From contig JADIIU010000044.1 of assembly GCA_027603945.1 (NCBI GenBank), positions 39,866-103,865 on the forward strand: a stretch of DNA of 64,000 bases, given 5' to 3'. The notes beneath the pieces are model-generated. The model was not told where the DNA came from, did not search any database, and worked only from the letters and a program-made list of their open reading frames with translations. The translations under genes were made by a program, and so were the position numbers. This document shows, piece after piece, positions 1-11,131 of this stretch (the stretch's first letter is position 1; every line of letters starts with the position of its first letter). The stretch comes from Terramyces sp. JEL0728 (taxonomy: Eukaryota > Chytridiomycota > Chytridiomycetes > Rhizophydiales > Terramycetaceae).

Positions 1-215
1 TCGTCTGCGAATTCAGTAGTGAATTTGATTTCTCTATTATTGTCGTATATTCTTGGTAATTCATTGACATAAAAAGAGGAAATTGGACCCAACAGCTTGC
101 ACGTCTCTTTACCAAAAACGACTTTTATCTGCTTGATTGACGGAAACTTCTGTATTCCATTTCCTGCTTTTAAATTGGCTTGAAGGGCTCTGAACCCAAA
201 TGTTGCGATTGACAT
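1..215 (-). CDS. MRP49: Mitochondrial ribosomal protein, MRP49-like (L51/S25/CI-B8 fold), C-terminus cut by window edge
   Basis: The start codon is at 213-215 and the C-terminal third runs off the window; the complete copy is at 35773-36096. The family has a thioredoxin-like L51/S25/CI-B8 fold and belongs to the large mitoribosomal subunit in yeast (MRP49/mL61). The visible part begins with a basic, Gly/Lys-rich helix and a beta strand (IKQIKVVFG), followed by a segment ending in YVNELPRIY, which resembles the MRP49 'HNYLPTLQFYNP' region. It is divergent from the DDT gene starting at 301. The family match is by eye; mS25 or another member of the fold remains possible. Confidence 0.6.
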   Translation of the reverse strand, partial: MSIATFGFRALQANLKAGNGIQKFPSIKQIKVVFGKETCKLLGPISSFYVNELPRIYDNNREIKFTTEFAD

Positions 216-300
216 TTTAAAAAATTTTTAAAAATGAATTCGAATATTACAATTATCTAGAGACAGCTGGCATAATACCGTTTATTTGTAATATTCGTGA

Positions 301-1610
301 ATGGCGAGTGAGGTGATTGAAATAGATCATGATCTGTATATTATTCACCACCATATTATAGTGCTCCTGAAATTGATGCTGCTGAAATTGATGCTGCTGA
401 AAAAGAACCTTTAAAAATGCGTGTCCAAATAATATTTTCCTATCGGACAAAATCTATGAATCAAAACAAACTTGTTGAAACTTCATTTCAAGTTTACTTT
501 TTCTTTCAGGTATTTAAAAAGTATCTGGAAATTCCAGATTTCTCTCCAATGGATCTGGAAATGGCGATATTTGGGGAAATCCTTGCAACTGATTATCAAA
601 TTGACAAGAAAAAGGAAGGAGGAATGGATGCGATTTCAAATGAAACAAAAGTTGCGGAAGCAAAGGAAGCAACTGCTGAAAAAGAAGATATCATGCAAGA
701 TTGGATGGATAACAAGGAATTACAGGATGGTCTCTTGGAACACTTGATTGAAGCCCTATTGCCTTTAATTAGTCCGCAGAAAAAATACAACTATCAGACT
801 TGGCCTTATTTATTAAAGAAAGCAATTGATCAAAATTTGCATGATTTCTATCACCACGAAAACCCATTGAAAGTTACATATTCAATGAAATTTGATAGTA
901 TTCAGAGAAACGAACATCCATTTTATATACTTCCTGCGTTGGATAAGCTTCAAATATTGAATTACCTTTGTATGTGGAGCTTATCTGAAGGTTCAATCAA
1001 GCAGGCAATAAATGATGCCGCAGCTAAAAAGGACGCTGGGCTATTGGTAAGCCATTGCGTACTAATCATAGAGAGGAACCCCTTGCGGCTTTGATAGAAA
1101 CAAGAACAAGATCTGGCATGTTGGCCAAACATCAAGACTGTACTTTCAAAACAAGACCAAATGGGCCATTGTTTCGTCTTCAATTGAAGAATTGGAGGTA
1201 TTTGGCGATCATTTATGGCCAATTGGCCCTGAAGGTATTTCTATCTAACTTGGGTTTCTTGAAGGCTCACATCAATTCACAGATAACCATACCCTTGAAA
1301 GAACAAAGAGAAAAAGAAAGAATTGAAAAGCAATTGGAAAAAGAGCGCAGAGAAAGGTTGGAAGAAGCCAAACGGTTGAAATTGGAAAGATTAAAAAAAA
1401 GGAGAGAAATTGATATGGATTACAAAGCCAATACTAGGAAAAGAGCTAAACAAACTAATTTCAAAGCTTACTTTGCTAGCGAAAGCGACAGCGAAGAAGA
1501 CTATGTTCCTAGATCGCGTAGAGTGATTGAAACCTCAGACAGTGAAGGTACCTCGTGTTAATGTAGACAAAGAAAACGAATCTGATAATATGGATCCATT
1601 GCTAGCATGA
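301..1610 (+). CDS. DDT/WHIM-type chromatin-remodelling accessory protein (RSF1-like)
   Basis: Five exons (301-335, 362-1046, 1072-1234, 1254-1547, 1567-1610) give 406 codons in one frame. A short acidic EIDAA repeat is followed by a DDT-like helix pair (KKYLEIPDFSPMDLEMAIFG), then a WHIM1-like region (LDKLQILNYLCMWSLSEG) and a WHIM2-like block (GTPCGFDRNKNKIWHVGQTS, then RLYFQNKTKW). A Lys/Glu coiled coil and an acidic Ser tail (SESDSEED) end the protein. RSF1/CECR2-like proteins carry this order and pair with ISWI ATPases in the nucleus; that role is inferred. Introns are 26, 25, 19 and 19 nt. The third (1235-1253) must end in GG, not AG, to reach the coiled-coil frame. The polypyrimidine stretch encoding VYFFFQ was kept as coding because it completes the DDT helix. 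Confidence 0.75.
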
Positions 1611-1660
1611 GGCTGCATTCACCGATAATAAATATTGGAGTTAACGATTTTAGATTCTGC

Positions 1661-1673
1661 TTAACCCTAACCC
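1661..1673. repeat. Short telomere-like motif, TTAACCCTAACCC
   Basis: Two head-to-tail CCCTAA units sit in the gap between the DDT gene end and the small minus-strand ORF. The motif is kept unchanged at 37569-37581 although flanking bases differ between the copies. It is too short to be a telomere; a binding site of the TBF1/telobox kind, or chance, are the options. Confidence 0.4.
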
Positions 1674-1708
1674 TTGGCACTTTAAATAACAAAAAAAATA
1701 TCGAAAAG

Positions 1709-1939
1709 TTATCCAACCAATTCTAAAAACCGATGACGAGCGGAATGTAAAAGTTCAACCCGACTTCTTGTACGAGAGGTCTGCGGTTCGAGATACTTTA
1801 TAATTGCACACCTTTCCATCACCTTGTTACATGTAAAGATGCATTTTACAATCTGAGGTTTTATTGGTTGGTTTTTGAGGACTGAATTCCCAATTGGATT
1901 CAACACAGGCATGTCATATAGCCAAAGGATTATTGTCAT
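1709..1939 (-). CDS. Small ORF of 76 codons, no recognised family
   Basis: Intact in both copies, with a single Ala-to-Val change in the second (37617-37847). The protein is basic with hydrophobic starts (MTIILWLYDMP) and an Arg-rich C-terminus (TSRTRSRVELLHSARHRF). It starts 29 nt after the stop of the SPAG8-like gene on the same strand. No introns are needed. Conservation is only weak support because the copies are about 99% identical overall. It may be a true small protein, a terminal exon of something longer, or non-coding. Confidence 0.35.
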   Translation of the reverse strand: MTIILWLYDMPVLNPIGNSVLKNQPIKPQIVKCIFTCNKVMERCAIIKYLEPQTSRTRSRVELLHSARHRFLELVG

Positions 1940-1968
1940 AAATTATCGTTCAAATTTATTACATACGC

Positions 1969-2595
1969 TCATTCTTTACAGTCACTCTTCTTGTACTCTT
2001 GGATCGGAGTAGAAAATGCAGCTTTTCTCCCAAATGAGACGCTGGCTGCACTACATTCTTTTCCAGCATGGTCTGTCCAGAAAGTAATTGGCTTGTCAAA
2101 CTTTTTTCTCAATTCCTGCAGTCAAAGTTTACTTACTTCTAGAGGAAGCTCTGCTCCTAATTTGCGAGTAGGTGGGAATATTTCAGAGTGAGCAAAATCA
2201 CCAGAAGTCGTAGTTTCCCAGTGGTTTCCTGCATCGCTCTTGGCAACCTGGTCTTCATGCCTACATTATTACAGATTACATTGCGCGTTTAACCAATTCA
2301 GCTTCTAGCAATTGCCGTCTCTTTCCCAAGCTCATTTGAACAGGCCTTAGTGACGCGGAATACGCATCTGAATGAGTCGTGTGGTATGATGGTTTATCCT
2401 TGCTGTTATTCTTCAGGATATCCTGCTTTAATAATCATATACATCGTGCCCTTGCTTGGACAAGAGGATAATATTTGACCTTTCTTTCATAATTTTATCT
2501 CCTACAGCACGCTCTTCAACCCAGTTGTCTAACAGTGTCGCTCCGACTCCATTATGCTTGTTCCATGCTGAGGAATGTCCAGATTGTTGTCTCAT
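1969..2595 (-). CDS. SPAG8-like axonemal microtubule-associated protein
   Basis: Four exons joined across introns 2423-2442, 2261-2279 and 2116-2136 (20, 19, 21 nt) give 188 codons from the ATG at 2595. The frame is also open up to an earlier ATG at 2715 (228 codons), but that leaves only 18 nt to the divergent kinase start. Recognisable pieces are GATLLDNWVEERAV near the N-terminus, PITFWTDHAGKE in the middle and FGRKAAFSTPIQEY at the end. These resemble the SPAG8 family, which lies in ciliary doublet microtubules in animals. This suggests the organism makes flagellated cells. The family call rests on motif memory only. Confidence 0.55.
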
Positions 2596-2733
2596 TATCA
2601 AGTTACTTGTAAAAAGTTTGACACACGTCATTCTGGTAGATGGCCAATCAAAACAATCGCAAGTAAAATTGAATTCCATTGTCTCCAGAAAATCAAATCC
2701 ATTCTTTATTCCCATTTCTTCACAACATTAAGG

Positions 2734-4628
<1,895 letters not shown>

Positions 4629-4630
4629 AG

Positions 4631-4649
4631 GTAAGTGAAGCTAACCTAG
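4631..4649 (+). other. Intron-like 19-mer just after the kinase stop codon
   Basis: GTAAGTGAAGCTAACCTAG has a perfect donor, a CTAAC branch site and an AG acceptor, starting 3 nt after the kinase TAG (4626-4628). It cannot be coding for the kinase. It may be a 3' UTR intron of the kinase or a 5' UTR intron of the downstream dehydrogenase gene. It is unchanged in the second copy at 40539-40557. Confidence 0.5.
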
Positions 4650-4811
4650 ATGGATCAAATCTCTCGTATTGCCAATACCAATAAAATTATATTTGTTGAT
4701 TTCTTAATATTTGTAACAAGTGTTTACAAGTGCACGGAAATATATTTCTGCTTAAGCCTGTCAGCTGATGTGCTATTCGCTTGTGAAATCGGGCCAACCG
4801 ACTTTGACAAA

Positions 4812-6453
4812 ATGTCATCTTACACTCGTCAAGAAGTTGCAACCCACAGTTCAGATAAAAGCGCATGGATCATCATTGATTCGATTGTATACGATATCAC
4901 AAAGTTTGCTTCTTTGCATCCGTAATCTAATTCTAAAAGTAGTGGAGGTGAATTGTTGATTTTGGAACATGCGGGAAAGGATGCAACCGAAATCTTTTAC
5001 GCATTCCACAGACAAGATGTCTTGCAAAAATACAAGCGATTGCAAATTGGATCTATCACCAATGAAAAGCAACAAATAATCCAGAACACTCCGGGATCAA
5101 TTTCCCAAGTTCCTTATGCAGAACCAAGCTCTTTGCAAGGTATGTACCCGGCAATCAACCACCATGGACTTGATACTAACGTTAGGCTTCCACTCTCCAT
5201 ACTTTAATGAAAGTCACAAAAAGTTCAGACAAGCTGTCAGACACTTTGTACAGACTGAAATCTTGCCTGAAGCAGCCTCTTTCGATGATGCTGGAAAGGT
5301 TGCTTCCAAAGAAATGTTTAAAAAGATGGGAGAATTCGGATTATTGGCCACTAGAATGGGACCAGGTCCTCACTTGAAAGCATTCAAACTACCAGGAGGT
5401 GTAAAGCCTGAAGAATTTGATTATTTCCATGAACAAATTGCTCACGAGGAAGTTTGCACGCTTGGATATCCAGGATATCAAGATTCACTTGGAACTGGAA
5501 TGGTGATTGGACTACCTCCTGTCATGAACTTTGCAAGAAAGGAAGTCAGAGACAAGGTAGTTAGGGAAGTTTTGACTGGACAAAAAACCATCAGTTTGGC
5601 TATCAGTGAACCAAACGCCGGGTCGGATGTAGCTGCTATTGCTACCACTGCTGTTAAGACTCCTGACGGCAAACACTACATTGTAAACGGAGTAAAGAAA
5701 TGGATTACAAATGGAAGCTTCAGTGACTATTTCTCCACTGCTGTCTTGACTGGAAAGGGACACGGAGGAATTTCCATGTTGCTCATTGAAAGAACTGAAG
5801 GAGTCGAAACTAAAGGAATCAAGACCTCTTATTCATCATCTGCCGGAACTGCTTACATCATATTTGAAAATGTCAAAGTTCCTGTTGAAAACCTTTTGGG
5901 TAAAGAAGGAGGTGGCTTCCTAGTAATTATGGTAATCTTTTGTTAATGTAGTTCAACTTTAACCATGAAAGATGGTTCATTGTAGCCGGCATGGTTGCAG
6001 CATCCAGAAAGATTGTAGAAGAATGTTTCAAGTGGGCAAACCAAAGAAAGGTATTTGGAAAATCTTTGTTGGAACAGCCTGTTATTAGAAACAAATTGGC
6101 ACACATGGTTAGTATTTATCTCACAATAGGTGTCCCAAGTTGAATCTACAAACAACTGGTTGGAAAACATCACTTATCAAATGACAAAAATGCCATACAA
6201 AGAGGCTGCGATAAAGTTGGGCGGTCCAATTGCTTTGTTGAAACTATTATCTACTCGTGTTGCGCACAATGTTGCAGACGAGTCCTGCCAAATCTTTGGT
6301 GGAAGAGGCATTACAAAGACTGGTATGGGCAGATATGTTGAAGGATTCCAAAGAACTTACAAATTTGGTGCAATCCTTGGAGGCTCTGAAGAAATTATGG
6401 CTGATCTTGGTATCCGCCAAGCAATGCGCAATTTCCCTAACGCTAGATTGTAA
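4812..6453 (+). CDS. Cytochrome b5 - acyl-CoA dehydrogenase fusion protein
   Basis: The 511 residues come from five exons (4812-4921, 4940-5139, 5186-5931, 5952-6107, 6130-6453). Residues about 1-75 are a cytochrome b5 domain with the haem motif HPSGG (first His) and HAGKDATEIFYAFH (second His region). The remainder is an acyl-CoA dehydrogenase: AISEPNAGSDVAAIA for FAD/substrate, KKWITNG, and the C-terminal CQIFGGRGITKTGMG and LGGSEEIMADLG blocks. This fusion is typical of fungi; the b5 domain probably relays electrons, but the substrate is unknown. Introns are 18, 46, 20 and 22 nt; the 18-mer (4922-4939) splits the b5 haem motif. The third intron is 20 nt here and 19 nt in the second copy, which supports it as non-coding. 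Confidence 0.93.
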
Positions 6454-6521
6454 TAAATTCAGTTTTACTTTTCACTTGTGGATAAAGTCCCGAGTCTTTT
6501 TTTTTGAATTTTTTTTTAAAA

Positions 6522-7700
6522 ATGGAGCATAAATTTCTAGTTGTTGCTGGCACATACGAACGACTACTTTATGGATTAAATGGATCATTTACAGACAAAG
6601 AACTTGTTCCTTCATTTATTTACCCTGCTCATATATCTTGTATCACAGCTTTAGCTTGCACACCGCGATTTTTGGCAACAGGTTCGACCGATGAACATGT
6701 TAAACTCTACGACCTAAAAATCAGAAAGGAAATAGGATCCTTAATGCATCATAGCGGAACTATCACTGGTCTCTCTTTTGTTGGGAAACACCACCTTATC
6801 ACAACTTCAGAGGATGGGTGCATCGGTATTGTTCGTACATCTGATTGGGAACATTTGAAGAGTTTGCAGGGCCATGCTGGGACAGTTGTTGGTCTGGATG
6901 TTCATCCAAGTGGAAAAGTTTTGCTAAGTGTTGGCAAAGATAAAACATTAAAATGCTGGGATTTGCAAAGAGCAATCTGCTCATTCTCAATGAAACTCTC
7001 TGCGCTTCCAAACAAGGTCAAGTGGTCTATTACAGGCACTCATTTTGCCGTATTCTTTGACAAAATGGTTCAAATTAATTGCTTGGACAGCGGAAAAGTC
7101 ATTGGAAAGGTAGAGCAAAAGTTTAGAATTAACAGCGGGTGTTTTGCTCAAGTAGACGACGGGGAAGAAAAGATGGATGTAATTGTGATTGGAGGAGATG
7201 ACAGAATGCTGAAAATCTTCAAATTGGATGGCACTTTGGTTGGTGTTTGGGAGTCGGGCCATGATTTTCGAGTCAAGGATCTGTCTTTATTGGAAGGTAC
7301 AAACGTCCTGGCTACATGCGGATCAGATGGCACTATTTTTGTTTGGCACCTGCAAGATTGCTTCAACCAACTTAAGGCAACTGGTGAAAATACCGCTAAA
7401 ATTACTCCGCAGATATCCACTTACAATGCAAAGTGTAGACTAACTTGCATATGCATTGTTGATGCAAAAGATGTCAAACAAAAGAAAAAGCAAATAGAAG
7501 CGCAACAAGATTGGCCAGAGTCAGACTATGAGGCAACCGAAAAGAAGCCAAAGATCAGTGTTACCTATGAAGATGGAAAACCAAAGACAGAAATCAAAAA
7601 GAAGATCAAGAAAATCAAAAAGAAGACAAACACACTTACGATGGACAAGAAGGGGAAACCATTACGGTTTCCTAAGGCTTCAAAGAAGGGCAATAACTAA
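6522..7700 (+). CDS. MAK11: MAK11/PAK1IP1-like WD40 protein, 60S ribosome biogenesis
   Basis: An uninterrupted frame of 392 codons from the ATG at 6522 (MEHKFLVVAGTYERLLYG), placed just after a long T tract. WD40 repeats are visible as LATGSTDEHVKLYDLK, LITTSEDGCIGIV, LLSVGKDKTLKCWDL and LATCGSDGTIFVWHL. A Lys-rich nuclear or nucleolar tail (KKKIKKIKKK) ends the protein. The opening and the order of repeats match the MAK11/PAK1IP1 family, which chaperones pre-60S assembly in the nucleolus. The gene lies 68 nt downstream of the dehydrogenase stop on the same strand. The last repeat has His where the second copy has the usual Asp (VWHL versus VWDL), so this copy has the less typical WD residue. 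Confidence 0.88.
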   Translation: MEHKFLVVAGTYERLLYGLNGSFTDKELVPSFIYPAHISCITALACTPRFLATGSTDEHVKLYDLKIRKEIGSLMHHSGTITGLSFVGKHHLITTSEDGCIGIVRTSDWEHLKSLQGHAGTVVGLDVHPSGKVLLSVGKDKTLKCWDLQRAICSFSMKLSALPNKVKWSITGTHFAVFFDKMVQINCLDSGKVIGKVEQKFRINSGCFAQVDDGEEKMDVIVIGGDDRMLKIFKLDGTLVGVWESGHDFRVKDLSLLEGTNVLATCGSDGTIFVWHLQDCFNQLKATGENTAKITPQISTYNAKCRLTCICIVDAKDVKQKKKQIEAQQDWPESDYEATEKKPKISVTYEDGKPKTEIKKKIKKIKKKTNTLTMDKKGKPLRFPKASKKGNN

Positions 7701-7765
7701 TTTAATAAATGGCATTTATCTTCACATCTTGTCTATTTTCCTCTGTATTTGGCTACCAGATTGTC

Positions 7766-7787
7766 GTGGATGGAAATTCCCATCCAC
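7766..7787. other. Perfect 8-bp inverted repeat between MAK11 and the EF-hand gene
   Basis: GTGGATGG and CCATCCAC flank a 6-nt loop. In the second copy (43673-43695) both arms are unchanged, while the loop differs in sequence and has 7 nt. This is the pattern expected of an RNA hairpin or a symmetric binding site. The position fits the MAK11 3' UTR or the EF-hand gene promoter or 5' UTR. Confidence 0.5.
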
Positions 7788-7823
7788 CTATGGATAAAGA
7801 TAACCTTGCTTGATAAATATACC

Positions 7824-8505
7824 ATGAAGAATCCTCCAGCCAAAAACAAAGCTGTAGAAAAGAAACCTCAAAATAGAAAATCAGGTTTCTAATACTAACA
7901 CCAGCTGTGCTAAATGAAGTTAAAAGATTGGCTGCAGCATTTGAAAAAGCCCAAGATGGAAGCGGAACTATTAACAAAGATCAATTCAAAAATGTATTCA
8001 ACATTAACGCAGGTCTTGGCAGCCAACATTGTTCATTGGTCAGCAGGAGCTCAGTTGCTGTTCTTAGAGAGATTGTTTGACGCATTTGACAGTGACAGGA
8101 GCGGAACGATCGACTACAATGAATTCATTACTGGGCTGACGGTTTATTTTGAAGGCAGCGATATTCAAAAGAGCGAACGTACGACTCATTAACGTAGTGA
8201 CTTTTCAAATATACGATATCGACAAGAGCGGCGATATTCAACCGAAAGAATTGGTAAAAATAATGGCAGAGATGGTATGCTCTAAATAACAGTAGTATAG
8301 CAGCTATTACAAGACTGACAAGACCGATGAAGTCCAGAAAATTGTGCACCAGGTGTTTGAAGATTTAGACATCAATGGCGATGGCTCACTCGTAATTTTT
8401 TTGATTAACTGAAAGAGCATAAATGAATTTCGTTTGATGACGATCAAGGAGCCGCTTTTCACAGACTTTGTCGCGCAGTTCTTGGAAATTCCGAATCCAA
8501 ATTAA
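7824..8505 (+). CDS. EF-hand calcium-binding protein, calaxin/NCS-like
   Basis: Six exons (7824-7884, 7905-7993, 8013-8178, 8198-8274, 8296-8391, 8416-8505) give 192 residues. EF-hand loops are seen as DSDRSGTIDYNE, DIDKSGDIQPKE and DINGDGSLSINE, with a weaker first hand (QDGSGTINKDQ). The order, the linker ITGLTVYFEGS and the C-terminus (PLFTDFVAQFLEIP) resemble calaxin/EFCAB1 and neuronal calcium sensors. Calaxin regulates outer-arm dynein, which would fit a flagellated organism, but a soluble calcium sensor with another target is equally possible. There is no N-myristoylation Gly. Introns are 20, 19, 19, 21 and 24 nt; the fourth is one base shorter in the second copy. Confidence 0.75.
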
Positions 8506-8628
8506 TAAACTTAATGCTTGCTGTCTGTACCAAAGCACATGCACATCCATTCTCTTTGCTGTCCTCGGTATTCGCTATGGTCCTTTGTTTCAGATCCCGA
8601 CGCCCCAGCAGGCGCCATAAAAAATTAG

Positions 8629-8635
8629 TATATAA
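8629..8635 (+). promoter_or_regulatory. TATA-like element before the first bestrophin
   Basis: TATATAA lies 28 nt before the ATG at 8663, preceded by a GC-rich patch ending in GGCGCC (8611-8616). The second copy keeps TATATA with the last base changed (44536-44541). The short distance implies a very short 5' UTR. Confidence 0.5.
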
Positions 8636-8662
8636 CCGAGTAGATTTTCTGAAATTCACATC

Positions 8663-9787
8663 ATGTCTGAAGAAAAGGAAATTCAGGAAACCCATTTAGA
8701 GGTTGAAGAGTCTTCTACTCCAAGATCCTCTAGAGAATTGGCCCGTGGTGAAACAAAGTTCATTGATCGAAAAAAGAAAAAGATCAAGAACGAAGCTGGG
8801 TATCAATTTTACGAATTCAAAATTAAAGGCGGAAGTGTGGTTGATGACGTTGCGGTGCCTGTGTTGGTCTACACTGCATGGGCCGCAATTTGGAGTGTGG
8901 TTTACTTGCAATTTAAAATCAATGTTGGGATTCCACCAACCGTTATTACAATTCTATCTACAGTCCTTGGTTTGTTGCTGGTTTTCAGAACTAACACATC
9001 CTACGACCGTTTCTGGGAAGCTAGAAAGTAATTGCGATTTTACCATAGGCTCTGGAGTACTCTATTTACACACAGTCGAAACCTTTCAAGGCTGGTTTGG
9101 TACGATGTCGAAGCAGGTGGCGATAGAAAAAAGGTTGCTGAAAAGTTTGGTGCTGTAAACTTGATTGTTGCATATGCTGTTGCCTGCAAGCACTACTTGC
9201 GTGGGGAAAAAGGGTTCCACTATGAAGATCTGCACAATCTTTTGGTCCATGTCCCAGATTTCAAGCCAGGTCAATATCATCCAGAGACTGACTCGCTCCC
9301 GCTTGAAATTACTTTCCACTTGGCTTCCTACTTTAAGAGGGCAAGGAAAGATGGAATGGTGGACGCAGTTGCTGGTGGCCAAATGATCATTGCTTTGAAT
9401 GGGCTGACTGACACTCTCAGCAGTTTCGAACGAATTGTATTCTCCCCTGTCCCAGTCGCGTATACGATTCACTTGAAGCAAATTGTCATGTTCTACTTGT
9501 TGTTCTTGCCATTCCAAATTTTCAGCACCGGCTACAACACCATTCTTATTACTTTCTTGGCATCCTTCTGTTTGCTCGGTATTGAAGCCATTGGCCATGA
9601 AATTGAAAATCCGTTCGGTTATGACCACAATGATCTTGACTTGCAAGGATTCTGTGACGAGTTGAAAGTTGAAATGGCTCAATTATGCGAACGTCCAACC
9701 AATTTAGAATCTCACACTTGGTCGTTGCCAGCAGAACTGTCGGATTTGACCAAATTGAAATTGTTTTCAAGCAGAAATAAACAATAG
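8663..9787 (+). CDS. Bestrophin-family membrane channel (UPF0187/RFP-TM), paralogue A
   Basis: Exons 8663-9027 and 9049-9787 give 367 residues. After a charged N-terminus the signature runs: a hydrophobic helix (VAVPVLVYTAWAAIWSVVYL), a second helix, then LLLVFRTNTSYDRFWEARK, the conserved bestrophin motif. Two more membrane segments (IVMFYLLFLPFQIF and ILITFLASFCLLGIEAIG) and HEIENPFGYDHNDLDL complete the fold. Members form anion channels; the fungal ones are poorly characterised. The 21-nt intron interrupts the Lys codon of EARK. A closely related paralogue starts 70 nt downstream in the same orientation. The protein is identical in both copies of the duplication. Confidence 0.88.
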
Positions 9788-9856
9788 TTTTAATTTACAA
9801 CTTTCGTGTCCCACTTTGTTTCCTTGGCCGTTAATGGGGCACCGAATCTTTCATCA

Positions 9857-11037
9857 ATGGAAAAGGAAGTCAAAATCGAAATTGAAGAATTCAACTTTCG
9901 CCCTTCAAGGGAGATACTTAGAAGCGAAAGTCAGGAGGTGCACCGAAGGAGAGTGAAAGTTGAAAATGTGGTGGGATACGATTTCCAAGAGTTCCAAATT
10001 CGAGGTGGAAGCGTAGTGGGGAATATTATTATCCCAATTTTGGTTTACACTTTGTGGGCACTCGTCTGGACTGCAACAAACCAAAAAGATATCTATAACA
10101 TCTCCATCCCGAGTGTGTTTATAGTAATTTCATCGACTGTGCTTGGCTTGCTATTGGTTTTCCGAACAAACACTGCATATGACAGGTATTGGGAAGCACG
10201 AAAGTAATTCATGTTAATACAGGCTGTGGAGTTCCTTATTTACGCATTGCCGAAACCTTTCCAGAGTTATTTGGTATGACATTGATGCCAGAGGGGATAA
10301 GAATATAGTATCTCAAAAGCTGGGAGCAATCAACCTTATCGTCGCATACCCGTTTGCATGCAAGCACCATCTTCGCGACGAAGAAGGTTACCATTATGAA
10401 GATCTGTACAATTTGCTGTTACATATACCCGACTTTCAACCAGGTCAATACCATCCAACTACTGAGTCCATCCCTGTCGAAATTTCCTACCATGTTTCGT
10501 CGTATTTGAAAAAGGTTCGAGCAGACGGATTGGTGGATGCTCCTACTGGAGCAATGTTGCTCGTTACTCTCAATAGCATGCTGGATGTTTTGTCAAACTT
10601 TGAAAGAATCGTCTATTCCCCCGTGCCTGTTGCTTATGCTATCCACCTGAAGCAGATTATTATGATATACCTCTTGTTACTGCCATTCCAAATCCAAAAC
10701 CTTGGCTGGAACGCAATTACAATTACCTTTCTTGCAGCATTCTTCTTTTTGGGCATTGAAGCAATCGGTAAGTGTCCAAATATAAATCTGTCGCAATTAA
10801 ATAAGATTTAATGCAATAATTCACCTAATACAAGGCCATGAAATTGAAAATCCGTTTGGCTATGATGGCAACGACTTGGATCTACTGGGTTTCTGCGAGG
10901 ACATTAAACGAGAATTAGGTAATATGATTGATCGCCCATCAAAACTTTCGTGTTCCGACTGGTCCGCTCCTGTTGATTTGAATTCAATTGACCATATTCG
11001 TCGTGTTGCGAGTGCACGCAAACCCAAAGCACAATAA
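9857..11037 (+). CDS. Bestrophin-family membrane channel, paralogue B
   Basis: Exons 9857-10203, 10223-10767 and 10835-11037 give 364 residues. The ATG at 9857 was preferred over the in-frame ATG at 9806 because small indels before it in the second copy destroy the upstream frame. The motifs mirror paralogue A: VFRTNTAYDRYWEARK, IIMIYLLLLPFQI, HEIENPFGYDGNDLDL. The first intron (19 nt) is at exactly the same codon as in A. A second, unusually long intron (67 nt, 10768-10834) splits the Gly before HEIENPFGYD, where A has none. Tandem duplication of an ancestral bestrophin with later intron gain or loss is the simplest history. Confidence 0.87.
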
Positions 11038-11131
11038 ACATCTTGAAAGGACATCTTGTTTATTTTTCATTCTTAGTCTTTGAATGACTAAACACATTCC
11101 GTTCATCCACTGTATTTTTCGATGATACATT

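Noticed and set aside
494..512. In-frame 18-mer GTTTACTTTTTCTTTCAG in the DDT gene as another intron
   Set aside because: It has intron-like borders but no branch motif, and its translation (VYFFFQ) completes the hydrophobic DDT helix. Keeping it as exon fits better, though cDNA could overturn this.
1775..1800. GGTTCGA (1785-1791), resembling a tRNA T-loop / B box
   Set aside because: No A-box, acceptor stem or anticodon arm can be folded around it on either strand, and it lies in the small minus-strand ORF.
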